A program made the position numbers and the translations under genes. A model generated the notes under the pieces. It did no database searches. It saw only the letters and a list, made by a program, of their open reading frames with translations, and was not told the DNA's origin. Source: Brevundimonas vesicularis (GTDB lineage: Bacteria > Pseudomonadota > Alphaproteobacteria > Caulobacterales > Caulobacteraceae). From it: 64,000 nt of DNA. Location of the stretch: positions 2,356,001 to 2,420,000 of the forward strand of contig NZ_CP114278.1 of the NCBI RefSeq assembly GCF_027105095.1, in the 5' to 3' direction. This document shows, one piece after another, positions 27,047 through 35,777 of this stretch. Numbering within the stretch: position 1 is the stretch's first letter; each line of letters opens with the position of its first letter.

Positions 27047-28954
27047 ATGCTCCAGATCACCGACCTGACCTTCAACGCCTGGGGCCGCAAGTTTCTCGTG
27101 GACGCCTCCGTCAGCCTGCCGCCCGGCTCCAAGGTCGGTCTGGTCGGCCGCAACGGCATCGGCAAGTCCACGCTGTTCAAGCTGATCCTGGGCGAGCTTC
27201 ACGCCGCCGGCGACGAGATCAGCCTGCCCAAGACCGCCCGTATCGGCTCGGTCGATCAAGAGCATCCGGCGACCCCCGTCAGCGTCATCGACACCATTCT
27301 TGAGGCCGACGTCGAACGCCACACCCTGCTGGGCCGGCTCGAGACCGCCGAACCGGAAGAGATGGGCGAGATCTGGTCGCGCCTGATCGAGATCGACGCC
27401 GACGCTGCGCCCGCGCGCGCCGCCGAAATCCTGGTCGGTCTGGGCTTCGACCAGGAAAACCAGGCTCGGCCGATGTCCGAGTTCTCGGGCGGCTGGCGGA
27501 TGCGCGTCGCCCTGGCCGCCGCCCTGTTCGCCGAGCCGGACATGCTGCTGCTGGACGAACCGACCAACTACCTCGACCTGGAAGGCGCCCTGTGGCTCGA
27601 GGCGCGGCTGAAGAAATACCCGCACACCGCCCTGATCATCTCCCACGACCGCGAGATGTTGAACGAGGTCTGCACCCATATCCTGCACCTCGCGAACCAC
27701 ACGCTGACGCTCTACACCGGCAACTACGACGCCTTCGAAAAGGCGCGCGCGGAAAAGGCGCGGCTGCAGTTGTCGGCCAAGGCCAAGCAGGACGCCGAGC
27801 GCGCCCACCTTCAGGCCTTCGTCGATCGCTTCAAGGCCAAGGCCTCCAAGGCCGCCCAAGCCCAGTCGCGCATGAAGCGGCTGGAGAAGATGCAGCCGGT
27901 CGCCACCACGATCGAGGAGCGGGTCGCCCCCTTCACCCTGCCCTCGCCGCCGCGCCCGCTGGCCCCGCCGCTGATCCGGCTGGAGCGGGCCAATGTGGGC
28001 TATGAGCCGGGCAAGCCGATCCTGCGCAATCTGAACCTGCGCATGGACCTGGACGACCGCATCGGCCTGCTGGGCGTCAACGGCGCGGGCAAGTCGACCT
28101 TCGCCAAGATGATCGCCGGCGCCCTGGACGTGTCCGAGGGCGAACTTCACCGCGACAGGAAGATGCGCGTGGGCTGGTTCCACCAGCACCAGATCGAGGC
28201 CATGGACCCGACCGACACGCCGCTGGAGATCATCCGCCGCGCCATGCCGGACGCGCCTGAAAGCGCCCGCCGCTCCAAACTGGCCCAGTTCGGTCTGGGT
28301 TACGAGAAGCAGGAGACCACCGTAGACAGCCTGTCTGGCGGCGAACGCGCGCGTCTGCTGCTGAACATGGTGGCGATGGACGCGCCCCACGTCCTGATCC
28401 TCGATGAACCGACCAACCACCTGGACATCGACAGCCGTCGCGCCCTGCTGGATGCCCTGAACGACTACAACGGCGCCGTCATCCTGATCACCCACGACCG
28501 CTCGCTGATGGAGATGGTGGCGGATCGCCTGTGGCTGGCCGCCGACGGCACGGTCAAGCCGTTCGACGGCGACATGGACGACTACGCCAAATTCGTCCTC
28601 GACCGCGCCAAACAGGCCATCGCCAAGCCCAGCCAGATCAAGAAGGAAGAGGCCAAGGCGAACTCAGGCGCCACTCAGGTAGAGAGCGCCCGCGGCGCGA
28701 ACGATAGGGGCAACAAGAAGCGATCCGGCCCCTCGCCCTCGACCCTGCGCCATGCGGTCAAGAAGGCCGAGGAGACCATGACCCGCCTGACGGCCGAGAT
28801 CGCCCGCATCGACGACGACATGGCCACCGCCTCGGTCAGCAATCCCAAGGCCCTGGAAGGCCTGACCCGCGCCCGCGCCAAGACCGAGGCAGATCTGGCC
28901 GCCGCCGAAGCCGCCTGGGTCGCCGCCGAAGAAGCCCTGGCGGAGGTCGCATGA
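27047..28954 (+). CDS. ABC-F family ATPase (translation-associated, Uup/EttA-like)
   Basis: The 635-residue protein has two ABC domains and no membrane segment. Walker A motifs are GRNGIGKST and GVNGAGKST, signatures SGGWRMR and LSGGERARLLL, and Walker B motifs LLLDEPTNYLDLEG and LILDEPTNHLDIDS. A linker of about 80 residues rich in Lys/Ala (the P-site tRNA interaction motif of ABC-F) joins them, and a C-terminal coiled coil covers about residues 555-635. ABC-F proteins bind the ribosomal E site. The C-terminal coiled coil is like that of Uup, but the exact subfamily is uncertain. Its stop overlaps the next start (ATGA). Confidence 0.92.
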   Translation: MLQITDLTFNAWGRKFLVDASVSLPPGSKVGLVGRNGIGKSTLFKLILGELHAAGDEISLPKTARIGSVDQEHPATPVSVIDTILEADVERHTLLGRLETAEPEEMGEIWSRLIEIDADAAPARAAEILVGLGFDQENQARPMSEFSGGWRMRVALAAALFAEPDMLLLDEPTNYLDLEGALWLEARLKKYPHTALIISHDREMLNEVCTHILHLANHTLTLYTGNYDAFEKARAEKARLQLSAKAKQDAERAHLQAFVDRFKAKASKAAQAQSRMKRLEKMQPVATTIEERVAPFTLPSPPRPLAPPLIRLERANVGYEPGKPILRNLNLRMDLDDRIGLLGVNGAGKSTFAKMIAGALDVSEGELHRDRKMRVGWFHQHQIEAMDPTDTPLEIIRRAMPDAPESARRSKLAQFGLGYEKQETTVDSLSGGERARLLLNMVAMDAPHVLILDEPTNHLDIDSRRALLDALNDYNGAVILITHDRSLMEMVADRLWLAADGTVKPFDGDMDDYAKFVLDRAKQAIAKPSQIKKEEAKANSGATQVESARGANDRGNKKRSGPSPSTLRHAVKKAEETMTRLTAEIARIDDDMATASVSNPKALEGLTRARAKTEADLAAAEAAWVAAEEALAEVA

Positions 28955-29202
28955 AACCGATCGAATTCTCCAAGGAAGACCGCGCGGCGATCACCGCCAA
29001 ACTGCGCGACTACTTCGCCCGAGAACTGGATCAGGAACTCGGCCAGCTTCCGGCCGAGATGCTGCTGGACTTCATCGGCACGGAGATCGGCGGCGCCTTC
29101 TACAATCGCGGCGTCCACGACGCCCAGCAACTGGTCCAGCAGAAGGCCGAGGACATCGTCGAGGCGCTGTACGGCCTCGAACGCGCGGCCCCCACGCGCT
29201 GA
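28951..29202 (+). CDS. DUF2164 family protein
   Basis: The 83-residue protein starts MKPIEFSKEDRAAITAKLRDYFARELDQELGQ and contains FIGTEIGGAFYNRGVHDAQQLV, the hallmark of DUF2164, a small helical family of unknown function. It overlaps the ABC-F gene by four bases, so translation is probably coupled. A terminator lies about 35 bases after its stop. Confidence 0.85.
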   Translation: MKPIEFSKEDRAAITAKLRDYFARELDQELGQLPAEMLLDFIGTEIGGAFYNRGVHDAQQLVQQKAEDIVEALYGLERAAPTR

Positions 29203-29236
29203 CCGCCCCGCATCGCGGAACGGGTCGGCGCAATCG

Positions 29237-29268
29237 AAAACCGCCCGGCGCATTCACGCCGGGCGGTT
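29237..29268. terminator. bidirectional terminator between DUF2164 and DUF3126 genes
   Basis: AACCGCCCGGCG (29239-29250) and CGCCGGGCGGTT (29257-29268) form a perfect 12-bp stem with a 6-base loop. On the minus strand it is followed by TTCG within a TTTT run, and it sits between two convergent genes. Confidence 0.82.
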
Positions 29269-29283
29269 GGATCGGTCGGCGTT

Positions 29284-29505
29284 TCAGGCCGGAAGATCTT
29301 CGGCCAGGATCGCCATTTCAAACATGAACGAGCCTTCCTCGTCCTCATCCTCGAAGACGATGCCGATGAACTCGTCGCCGACATAGACCTCGGCCGAGTC
29401 ATTCTGCTTGGGGCGGGCCTTCACGATGATTCCGCCGGTGTTGAAGGTGCGCTTGAGGTGGGCCTCGATGCGCTTCAGGTCGGTGTCTTTCACGGGGGGC
29501 CTCAT
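29284..29505 (-). CDS. DUF3126 family protein
   Basis: The 73-residue protein carries LKRIEAHLKRTFN and DSAEVYVGDEFIGIVFEDED, the core of the alphaproteobacterial DUF3126 family, which has no known function. The start at 29505 fits the usual family length. An in-frame ATG at 29538 would add eleven residues, and neither has a clear ribosome-binding site. Confidence 0.78.
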   Translation of the reverse strand: MRPPVKDTDLKRIEAHLKRTFNTGGIIVKARPKQNDSAEVYVGDEFIGIVFEDEDEEGSFMFEMAILAEDLPA

Positions 29506-29577
29506 GGTCTGGACGTTGGCGGCGGACCCTAGAGACATCGGCGGTTCAGGGAAACCGGCGTCGCGCATTTTCCCGTC

Positions 29578-30783
29578 TCAGAGATACTTCATCCACCATT
29601 GCGAACTGCGCCGCTTGACCCCGCCGAACCATCGGCAGGCGAACCAGCAAGGCACGGCCAGGAGGGCCGCAAGCGCCCACAGCCAAGCCACTCCCGGCAC
29701 GGCGAACCCGTCACCCTGATTCGGGCCGAACACGGCCAACGCCGCCAGGTTCAGCAGGTGCAGCGCATAGATATGCAGGATGTAGAAGAACAGAGGCGCC
29801 GCGCCGAACACGGCCAGCAAGCCGATCAACCGATCCGGCGCCTTCTCCAGCCCCGCCAGGATCAGCGCCCCGACCCCCAGCGTCAGCAGAAGGAAATCGG
29901 CGGACGGCGGATATTTGGTCAGGTTCAGCACGCTCATCACCGTCTGGATCGGCTTGGCCTGCACGCTCCAGGGCGTCGGATCACCGTACAGATTCGTCCC
30001 CCTCAGCACGACGAACAGGGCTAGAGCGCCCAAGCCTGTCAGCACCAGCCGCCGCAACCGCGTCCTCTGCTCGCCCATAAACCACGGCCCGATGGCATAT
30101 CCCAACGCCGCCACCCCGATCCAGGGCAGCAGCGGATAGGAGGTCCGCACCTGACCACCCCAAGGCAGGTCGAGCATGCTGCGATCATGCATCACAGCCC
30201 AAAATACATGACCGGGCTGACCGGCTGCGATGGTGATCGGGTCCAGCAGGTTGTGCCCCAGGACGATCACCAATCCGACGGCGATCAGGGCGGGACGCGG
30301 CAGATGCACCAGCGCCGCCAGCGCGATCATCGACAGGCCGATGGCCCAGATGACCTGCAGATAGATGATCTGTGGCGTGAACGAGAAGCTCCAGCCGAAC
30401 CCGACGACCGTCAGTTCCAGAACGACGAGAAACAAGCCGCGCTTCCACAGGAAGTCAGCCGCCGACCGGGCGCCTTGCTCCCCCTGGCCCTGCTTGTTGC
30501 CGTAAAGCCAGGCCCCCACCCCCGTCAGCGCCAGGAGGATGGGCGCACACAGATGCGCCGACAGCCGCGTGAAGAACAGGGCCGGCTCGGTCGTCTCCAG
30601 GTTCATGGGGTCCGAGACCTGGGCGTGGATGAAGAAAGACTCGCGCGCGTGATCGACCAGCATCAGCAGGATGACCAGCCCGCGCAGGGCGTCGATGGAT
30701 CGAATCCGACCGACCGCTCGGACCGCGGCGGCTATCGGAGTGGCGAAGGCGGGGACAGGCGTTGCAGCGGTTGACATCGTCAT
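29578..30783 (-). CDS. DUF1624/heparan-alpha-glucosaminide acetyltransferase-like membrane protein
   Basis: This 401-residue protein has about ten hydrophobic segments. Near the N terminus it has RIRSIDALRGLVILLMLVDHARE, the signature of the DUF1624 / acyltransferase-3-like superfamily in which a His or Asp after the first membrane segment is important. Members move acyl groups across the inner membrane to sugars, and the substrate here is unknown. The start is placed at 30783 because the in-frame ATG at 30819 lies over an AT-rich patch containing TATAAT on this strand, which looks like the promoter. It is divergent from the TonB-dependent receptor. Confidence 0.78.
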   Translation of the reverse strand: MTMSTAATPVPAFATPIAAAVRAVGRIRSIDALRGLVILLMLVDHARESFFIHAQVSDPMNLETTEPALFFTRLSAHLCAPILLALTGVGAWLYGNKQGQGEQGARSAADFLWKRGLFLVVLELTVVGFGWSFSFTPQIIYLQVIWAIGLSMIALAALVHLPRPALIAVGLVIVLGHNLLDPITIAAGQPGHVFWAVMHDRSMLDLPWGGQVRTSYPLLPWIGVAALGYAIGPWFMGEQRTRLRRLVLTGLGALALFVVLRGTNLYGDPTPWSVQAKPIQTVMSVLNLTKYPPSADFLLLTLGVGALILAGLEKAPDRLIGLLAVFGAAPLFFYILHIYALHLLNLAALAVFGPNQGDGFAVPGVAWLWALAALLAVPCWFACRWFGGVKRRSSQWWMKYL

Positions 30784-30831
30784 ACCGGAGCGGATAGCCG
30801 ATATATTATAACGTTTCAAACGGAGTCTGCC

Positions 30832-32919
30832 TTGTCTCTCCTCCTGAGCTGCGCCGGCGCATGCCTGCTGGGCGCCGCCAACAGCCCCATCGTCACACCC
30901 GTCCCATTGCCCGTTGGGACGGCGGAACCCGCGACTGTCGGGGAGATTGTCGTTCTGGGCCGCCGTTCGGCGCCGCGTGATCTGACCCTGGGCGCAGGAC
31001 CGATCACCGAGGCCATGTCGCCGTCCAGCCGCTCCATCGAGAACGATCTGATCAAGGCCGTGGGCGCGACGCGCCTGGCCGATGCGCTGGAGCTGGTCAG
31101 CGGCGTCAGCCAGCAGAACAATCGCGGCGGCGTCATGGACAACTTCGCCATCCGCGGCTTCCTGGGCACGCCCGACGGCGGGGCGGAATATTATGTCGAC
31201 GGCTTTCTGGCCAATCGCGGCATGGCCCCGCCCCGCGACCCGGCCACGTCCGAGCGAATTGAGGTGCTGAAGGGGCCGTCCGGCGCCCTATTCGGCGATA
31301 TTGATCCGGCGGGCCGCATCAATATCGTCTCCAAGACCCCGCGATTTGCCACCGCCGCCGTTTTCACCGCCACTGTGGGATCATTTGGCCTGCGTCGCGG
31401 CGAACTGGACCTGACCGGCCCGATCAACGACAACCTGGCCGGACGGCTTGTGGTGGCGGGCGAGACCTCGAACGGCTGGCGCGACTATGTCGGCCTGGAC
31501 CGCACCGTGTTGGCGCCCTCCCTGACCTGGCGTCCCACCGATGATCTGCGCCTGACCTATGTGGGCGAGCTCACCACCTTCACGACCCTGTTCGACCGGG
31601 GGATGCCGGCGATCAACGGCGACGCGCTGTTCCTGCCGCCTTCGAACTACTACGGCGAGCCCGGCGACGGCGCGACCCGCTTCCGCAACGAACGGCACCA
31701 GATCACCGGCGACTACCGAATCAATGACGACTGGAGCCTGAACGGCGGCGTCGCCTGGCGCGGCGGCTCGCTGAAAGGCCTGTCCAGCGATCAGTCGCGC
31801 CTGGTCGGCGACCAGCTGTGGCGTCAGCGTCGCGGACGCGACTTCTCGGTCGAGGACCTGTCGGCCCGGCTCGAACTGAACGGCGTGGTCGAGACGGGAC
31901 TGGGCGTTCACAACCTCGGTTTCGGGGTGAAGGCCTATCAGCTCACCTATGGCGAGAAGTGGCTGCGCATCAATCCGACTGCCGCCAATCCCTATCCGAT
32001 CAATATCCTCAATCCCGTCTATGGCGCGGTCACGCCGCCGACGCCCCTGCCCTTCACCGACAATCTGGAAACGCGCGATGTCGTCACCTTGTACGCCCAG
32101 GATTTGTGGGAGGTGACCGACCGCCTCAGCCTGCTGGCCGGGCTGCGGTTCGACGACTACGACCAGACCATCCGAAACAACCGCACCGGCGCCGTCGGCG
32201 AGGCCAGCGATACGCCCCTGAAATACCGCTTCGCCGCCCGCTATCGCCTAACCGGCAACCTGACCGCCCACGCCAGCTATGGTCAGTCCTTCGTGCTGAA
32301 CTCGGGCACAGGTCGCGACGGCTCCGGCTTCGCACCCGAGGATGGCAAGGGCTATGAGATCGGCCTGGCCGGCGCCTGGGACGGACTAGATTTGGCCGCC
32401 ACCGTCTTCGACATCGAGAAGTCGAACATTCTGACGACCGATCCGGTCGATCCCAACTTCCTGGCTCCGGTAGGCAAGCTGACGACGCGCGGGATCGAGC
32501 TGGACGGCGCCTTGAAGATCGACGACGCCTGGCAGGTGGTGGCCAACTACGGCTGGACCGACGCCAAGGCCGACGACAGCGCCTTCGCCACCGACGCCGT
32601 GCTGAACGTGCCCGAACATTCCGGCTCGCTGTTCGTGATCGGTCGCTTCCCCACCATCCACGGCACAACCTGGTCATTCATGACCGGCGCGGCCTACGTC
32701 GGCGCTCGGGCCGGCGGCCTGGCGCTCGGCGCGCCCGAACTGCCCGCCTATTGGAAGGCCAAGGCGGCGCTGGACTACGGACTGACGCCCCAGGTCACGG
32801 CCCGCGTCGAGGTCGACAACCTGTTCGACGAGCGTTACGCCGCCAGCTCCTACAGCGCCCTGTGGATTTACCCCGGCGCCCCGCGCAGCGTCCGCGCCTC
32901 GCTCAGGATCGCCCTGTGA
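30832..32919 (+). CDS. TonB-dependent siderophore-receptor-like outer membrane protein
   Basis: The 695-residue protein begins with TTG eight bases after GGAG. It has a short signal peptide, a plug domain (about residues 60-175) with LELVSGVSQQNNRGG, FAIRGFL and RIEVLKGPSGALFGDIDPAGRINIVSKTP, then a 22-strand barrel ending VDNLFDERYAASSY and a C-terminal aromatic-poor strand RASLRIAL. This layout is typical of ferri-siderophore receptors, so iron uptake is likely. I do not see a clear Fur box in the AT-rich upstream gap. It converges on cysE, with a 9-base gap. Confidence 0.9.
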   Translation: MSLLLSCAGACLLGAANSPIVTPVPLPVGTAEPATVGEIVVLGRRSAPRDLTLGAGPITEAMSPSSRSIENDLIKAVGATRLADALELVSGVSQQNNRGGVMDNFAIRGFLGTPDGGAEYYVDGFLANRGMAPPRDPATSERIEVLKGPSGALFGDIDPAGRINIVSKTPRFATAAVFTATVGSFGLRRGELDLTGPINDNLAGRLVVAGETSNGWRDYVGLDRTVLAPSLTWRPTDDLRLTYVGELTTFTTLFDRGMPAINGDALFLPPSNYYGEPGDGATRFRNERHQITGDYRINDDWSLNGGVAWRGGSLKGLSSDQSRLVGDQLWRQRRGRDFSVEDLSARLELNGVVETGLGVHNLGFGVKAYQLTYGEKWLRINPTAANPYPINILNPVYGAVTPPTPLPFTDNLETRDVVTLYAQDLWEVTDRLSLLAGLRFDDYDQTIRNNRTGAVGEASDTPLKYRFAARYRLTGNLTAHASYGQSFVLNSGTGRDGSGFAPEDGKGYEIGLAGAWDGLDLAATVFDIEKSNILTTDPVDPNFLAPVGKLTTRGIELDGALKIDDAWQVVANYGWTDAKADDSAFATDAVLNVPEHSGSLFVIGRFPTIHGTTWSFMTGAAYVGARAGGLALGAPELPAYWKAKAALDYGLTPQVTARVEVDNLFDERYAASSYSALWIYPGAPRSVRASLRIAL

Positions 32920-32928
32920 AGCGTCCGC

Positions 32929-33756
32929 TCAGATGACGAAATCGTACACCACATCGGCCAGGGTGTGATCCATGGTGCGGGCCGGTTCGGCGTTGGTCGG
33001 GCAGTTGACCAGCCGGGCCGGCACCCCCGCCACGGTGCAGCCGGACGGCACCGCCTTCAGCACCACCGAGCCGGACGCCACCTTGGCGTAGTCGCCGACG
33101 TGGATATTGCCCAGCACCTTGGCCCCGGCGCCCAGCAGGACGCCCTTGCCGATCTTGGGATGGCGATCGCCGCGCTCGGCGCCCGTCCCGCCCAGGGTCA
33201 CCCCGTGCAGCATAGACACGTCGTCGCCGACCACCGCCGTCTCGCCGATCACGATGCCCGTGCCGTGATCCAGGAACAGACCCTTGCCCAGCCGCGCGGC
33301 CGGGTGGATGTCCAGTTGGAACAGTTCGGAAATCCGGCTCTGGAAGTGGAAGGCCAGCGTCTCGCGCCCCTGTCCCCATAGCCAATGCGCCACGCGCCAG
33401 CCCTGTAGGGCCTGGAAGCCTTTGAAATACAGGAAGGGCTGCAACAGGTTGCGGATCGCCGGATCGCGTTCGGCCACAGCCTGCAGATCGGCCTCAGCCG
33501 CCTCGACCATCGACGGATCGGCCTTGAACGCCGACAGACAGACCTCGCGAACCGACATGGCGCTCATTTCCCCGTCCGCCAGCTTGCGCGCGATCTGAAA
33601 GCTCAGCGCGCCCGCCAGGTCGTCGTGCGACAGGATCACCGCATTCATCTGCGAGCCCAGTTGCGGCTCCTCGCGCGACGCCGCCTCGGCCGAGGCACGC
33701 AGCTGACGCCACACGCTGTCGATTTCGGTTTCTGCGACGACTTCCAGCTTGGCCAT
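32929..33756 (-). CDS. cysE: serine O-acetyltransferase
   Basis: The 275-residue CysE starts MAKLEVVAETEIDSVWRQLR after AAGGAG. It has the N-terminal helical domain, then the left-handed beta-helix of hexapeptide repeats (IVIGETAVVGDDVSML, HPKIGKGVLLGAGAKVLGNI). HGVTLGGTG and DIHPAARLGKGLFLDHGTG contain the catalytic His and Asp residues. It makes O-acetylserine from serine and acetyl-CoA, supplying cysteine synthesis. A longer frame open upstream of 33756 is only the out-of-phase shadow of the Nudix gene. Confidence 0.97.
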   Translation of the reverse strand: MAKLEVVAETEIDSVWRQLRASAEAASREEPQLGSQMNAVILSHDDLAGALSFQIARKLADGEMSAMSVREVCLSAFKADPSMVEAAEADLQAVAERDPAIRNLLQPFLYFKGFQALQGWRVAHWLWGQGRETLAFHFQSRISELFQLDIHPAARLGKGLFLDHGTGIVIGETAVVGDDVSMLHGVTLGGTGAERGDRHPKIGKGVLLGAGAKVLGNIHVGDYAKVASGSVVLKAVPSGCTVAGVPARLVNCPTNAEPARTMDHTLADVVYDFVI

Positions 33757-33776
33757 GACCGGCTCCTTCGGCGACA

Positions 33777-34403
33777 TCATACGCGCCCCAGCAAGGCGCG
33801 CGCCAGCGCCTCGGGCAGTTCGCCGTTCATCGCCATATGATAGGCCTTGTAGGCCGTCGCCACCGTCAGGCTGTCGCGCACCGATCCCCGCCCGATCTCG
33901 TCCAGCAGATCCAGGAACGGCACGCGCGCCACGGCGATGATCTCGGTGGGATCGGGATCGGTCGGCGCGGGCGACAGGCCCCACGCGATCCAGGTAATGC
34001 CGATCTCGTCGGTGATGGAGTTCGACATCTCGACTTTCAGCGCCGGCAGCCAGTGTTCGGCCTGCAATCCCGCCTCTTCGGCCAGTTCGCGCCGGATGCC
34101 GTCGAACGGATCCTCGTCCAGCGGGGCGCCGCCCTCGGGCATTTCCCAGCTGTAGTTGGCGTGGGCGAACCGCTGCTGGCCCACCAGGGTCACCGTCCCG
34201 TCTTCGTGCACGGGCAGGACGCCGGTCCCGACGTTCTTGAACCGCACGACGGCATAGTCGGCCTTCATCCCGGTCGGCGCCGTCGCCGGATGCCGGGTCA
34301 GCGCCATCCAAGGGCTGTCGAACACCGTCTCGGTTCCGTCGCTGCGCCAGGCCGGCGGTTTCGCCAGCCCCTCGGCCCATTTCGGTTCGTCGGATTTGCG
34401 CAT
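33777..34403 (-). CDS. Nudix hydrolase, ADP-ribose pyrophosphatase-like
   Basis: This 208-residue protein has a canonical Nudix box GGAPLDE..RRELAEEAGL (residues about 92-113), with all catalytic glutamates present, preceded by FAHANYSWEMPEG. The long N-terminal part and the segment after the box resemble ADP-sugar pyrophosphatases. It lies 20 bp upstream of cysE on the same strand, so the two may be co-transcribed. The start at 34403 follows no strong ribosome-binding site. Confidence 0.87.
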   Translation of the reverse strand: MRKSDEPKWAEGLAKPPAWRSDGTETVFDSPWMALTRHPATAPTGMKADYAVVRFKNVGTGVLPVHEDGTVTLVGQQRFAHANYSWEMPEGGAPLDEDPFDGIRRELAEEAGLQAEHWLPALKVEMSNSITDEIGITWIAWGLSPAPTDPDPTEIIAVARVPFLDLLDEIGRGSVRDSLTVATAYKAYHMAMNGELPEALARALLGRV

Positions 34404-34448
34404 GGGCCACCTATGGCGAAGACGCGAATGAAAGCCTAGCTAGACGGC

Positions 34449-35042
34449 ATGGTCGCCCTGAACGAACCCCTGCCCCCGCCCGTTCCGTCGAAAGATTTCC
34501 GCGACCGCCTGGCCCAGCGCCGCTCCGCCCCGGCCCAGGCCCTGGTCGCGCCCGGCCCTTCCGAGGCGGAACTGGACGAGATCCTGACCCTGGGCGCCCG
34601 CACGCCCGACCACGGCAAGCTGTTCCCGTGGCGGTTCGTCGTCCTGGGGCCTCAATCGCGCGCCGACATCGCCGCCCGCCTTGCCGTGCTGGTCGAACTC
34701 AGGAACGGCCCGGCCAAGGATCAGGCCGTGCTGGCCAAGCTGACCGCCGCGCCCGTCACCATCCTGGTCGTCTCGACGCCGATGGAAGGATCCAAGCCGA
34801 TCTGGGAGCAACACCTGTCGGCCGGCGCCGTCTGCATGAACCTGGAACACGCCGCCTCCGGCTTCGGCTATTCGTCCAGCTGGATCACCGACTGGTACAG
34901 CTACGAGCCCCAGGCCACGGCCCTGTTCGGCCTGACCGAGGGCGAGAGCGTCGCCGGCTTCATCCACATCGGCACGCTGAACGAACCCGCGCTGGAACGT
35001 CCGCGTCCCGACATGGCCGCCAAGGTCACACGCCTGCCGTAA
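34449..35042 (+). CDS. nitroreductase family protein (YdjA-like)
   Basis: The 197-residue FMN-dependent nitroreductase shows RRSAPAQAL, the FMN-phosphate-binding loop, GARTPDHGKLFPWRFVV, a second FMN contact, and FIHIGTLNEPALERPRP, the end typical of the short YdjA branch. These enzymes reduce nitro compounds or quinones using NAD(P)H, and the physiological substrate is usually unknown. It is followed 72 bp later by a DedA gene on the same strand. Confidence 0.88.
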   Translation: MVALNEPLPPPVPSKDFRDRLAQRRSAPAQALVAPGPSEAELDEILTLGARTPDHGKLFPWRFVVLGPQSRADIAARLAVLVELRNGPAKDQAVLAKLTAAPVTILVVSTPMEGSKPIWEQHLSAGAVCMNLEHAASGFGYSSSWITDWYSYEPQATALFGLTEGESVAGFIHIGTLNEPALERPRPDMAAKVTRLP

Positions 35043-35114
35043 GCGGGTGACATAAAGTCGCCCTACGTCGGTTTGACCTCGACCGACCCCGCCTTCCTCC
35101 CCCAAGGCCTTCGT

Positions 35115-35777
35115 ATGGATTCCCTGTTGCAAGCCGTGGGCGACTTCATCGCCCGCAACCATATGTGGGCCGGGGTCATGCTGGGCCTGGTCGTGTTCGT
35201 CGAGTCGCTGGCGGTCGTCGGCGCCTTCGTGCCCGCCACCGGCCTGCTGGTCGCGGCGGGCGGTTTGATCGCGGCCGGCGTGCTTGACCCCGTCAATGTC
35301 ATTGTCGGTTGCCTCATCGGCGCGGTGATCGGCGACGCCATCTCCTACTGGGCCGGACGTCGGCTGGGCGTGCGCTTCCTCCAGCGCCCGATGTTCAAGG
35401 CGCACCGCCGCCGCATCGCCTGGACGCGCCTGTACTGCCGTCGCTACGGCGTCATGTCGATCTTCGTGGGCCGCTTCTTCGGCCCCTTGCGGGCCTTCGT
35501 GCCCCTGACCCTGGGCATGCTCAGGATGCGTCAGCGCGCCTTCCAGTTCGGCAATGTCACATCCGGGATCGTCTGGGTGCTGGCCATGCTGGCGCCGGGC
35601 TATCTCGCCGCCCAGGGCCTGGCGAAGATGGAAGTCCTCAGCGAGGCCCATGGCCCGACCCTGCTGATCGGCGGCCTCGCCGTCACCATCCTGGTCGTCG
35701 CCGTCGTCTATCGACTGGTGAAGGCCCGCATGAGCCGCAAGTCGGCCATCATGCGCGGGGCGCTGCAGGGCCGCTGA
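35115..35777 (+). CDS. DedA family membrane protein
   Basis: The 220-residue protein has about five hydrophobic segments and the DedA signatures FVESLAVVGAFVPATGLLVAAG and GRFFGPLRAFVPLTLGM. DedA proteins are inner-membrane transporters now linked to lipid (undecaprenyl-phosphate) flipping and proton-dependent homeostasis. The start at 35115 gives the canonical N terminus. Its last 29 bases overlap the convergent DUF817 gene. Confidence 0.9.
   Translation: MDSLLQAVGDFIARNHMWAGVMLGLVVFVESLAVVGAFVPATGLLVAAGGLIAAGVLDPVNVIVGCLIGAVIGDAISYWAGRRLGVRFLQRPMFKAHRRRIAWTRLYCRRYGVMSIFVGRFFGPLRAFVPLTLGMLRMRQRAFQFGNVTSGIVWVLAMLAPGYLAAQGLAKMEVLSEAHGPTLLIGGLAVTILVVAVVYRLVKARMSRKSAIMRGALQGR

Noticed and set aside
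26561..28495. A 644-codon minus-strand frame from ndk into the ABC-F gene
   Set aside because: Antisense to the ABC-F gene and out of frame with ndk. No start signal or recognisable domain.
32929..34410. Apparent fusion of cysE with an N-terminal 218-residue extension
   Set aside because: The extension is an out-of-phase reading of the adjacent Nudix gene. AAGGAG and the canonical CysE start at 33756 fix the true beginning.
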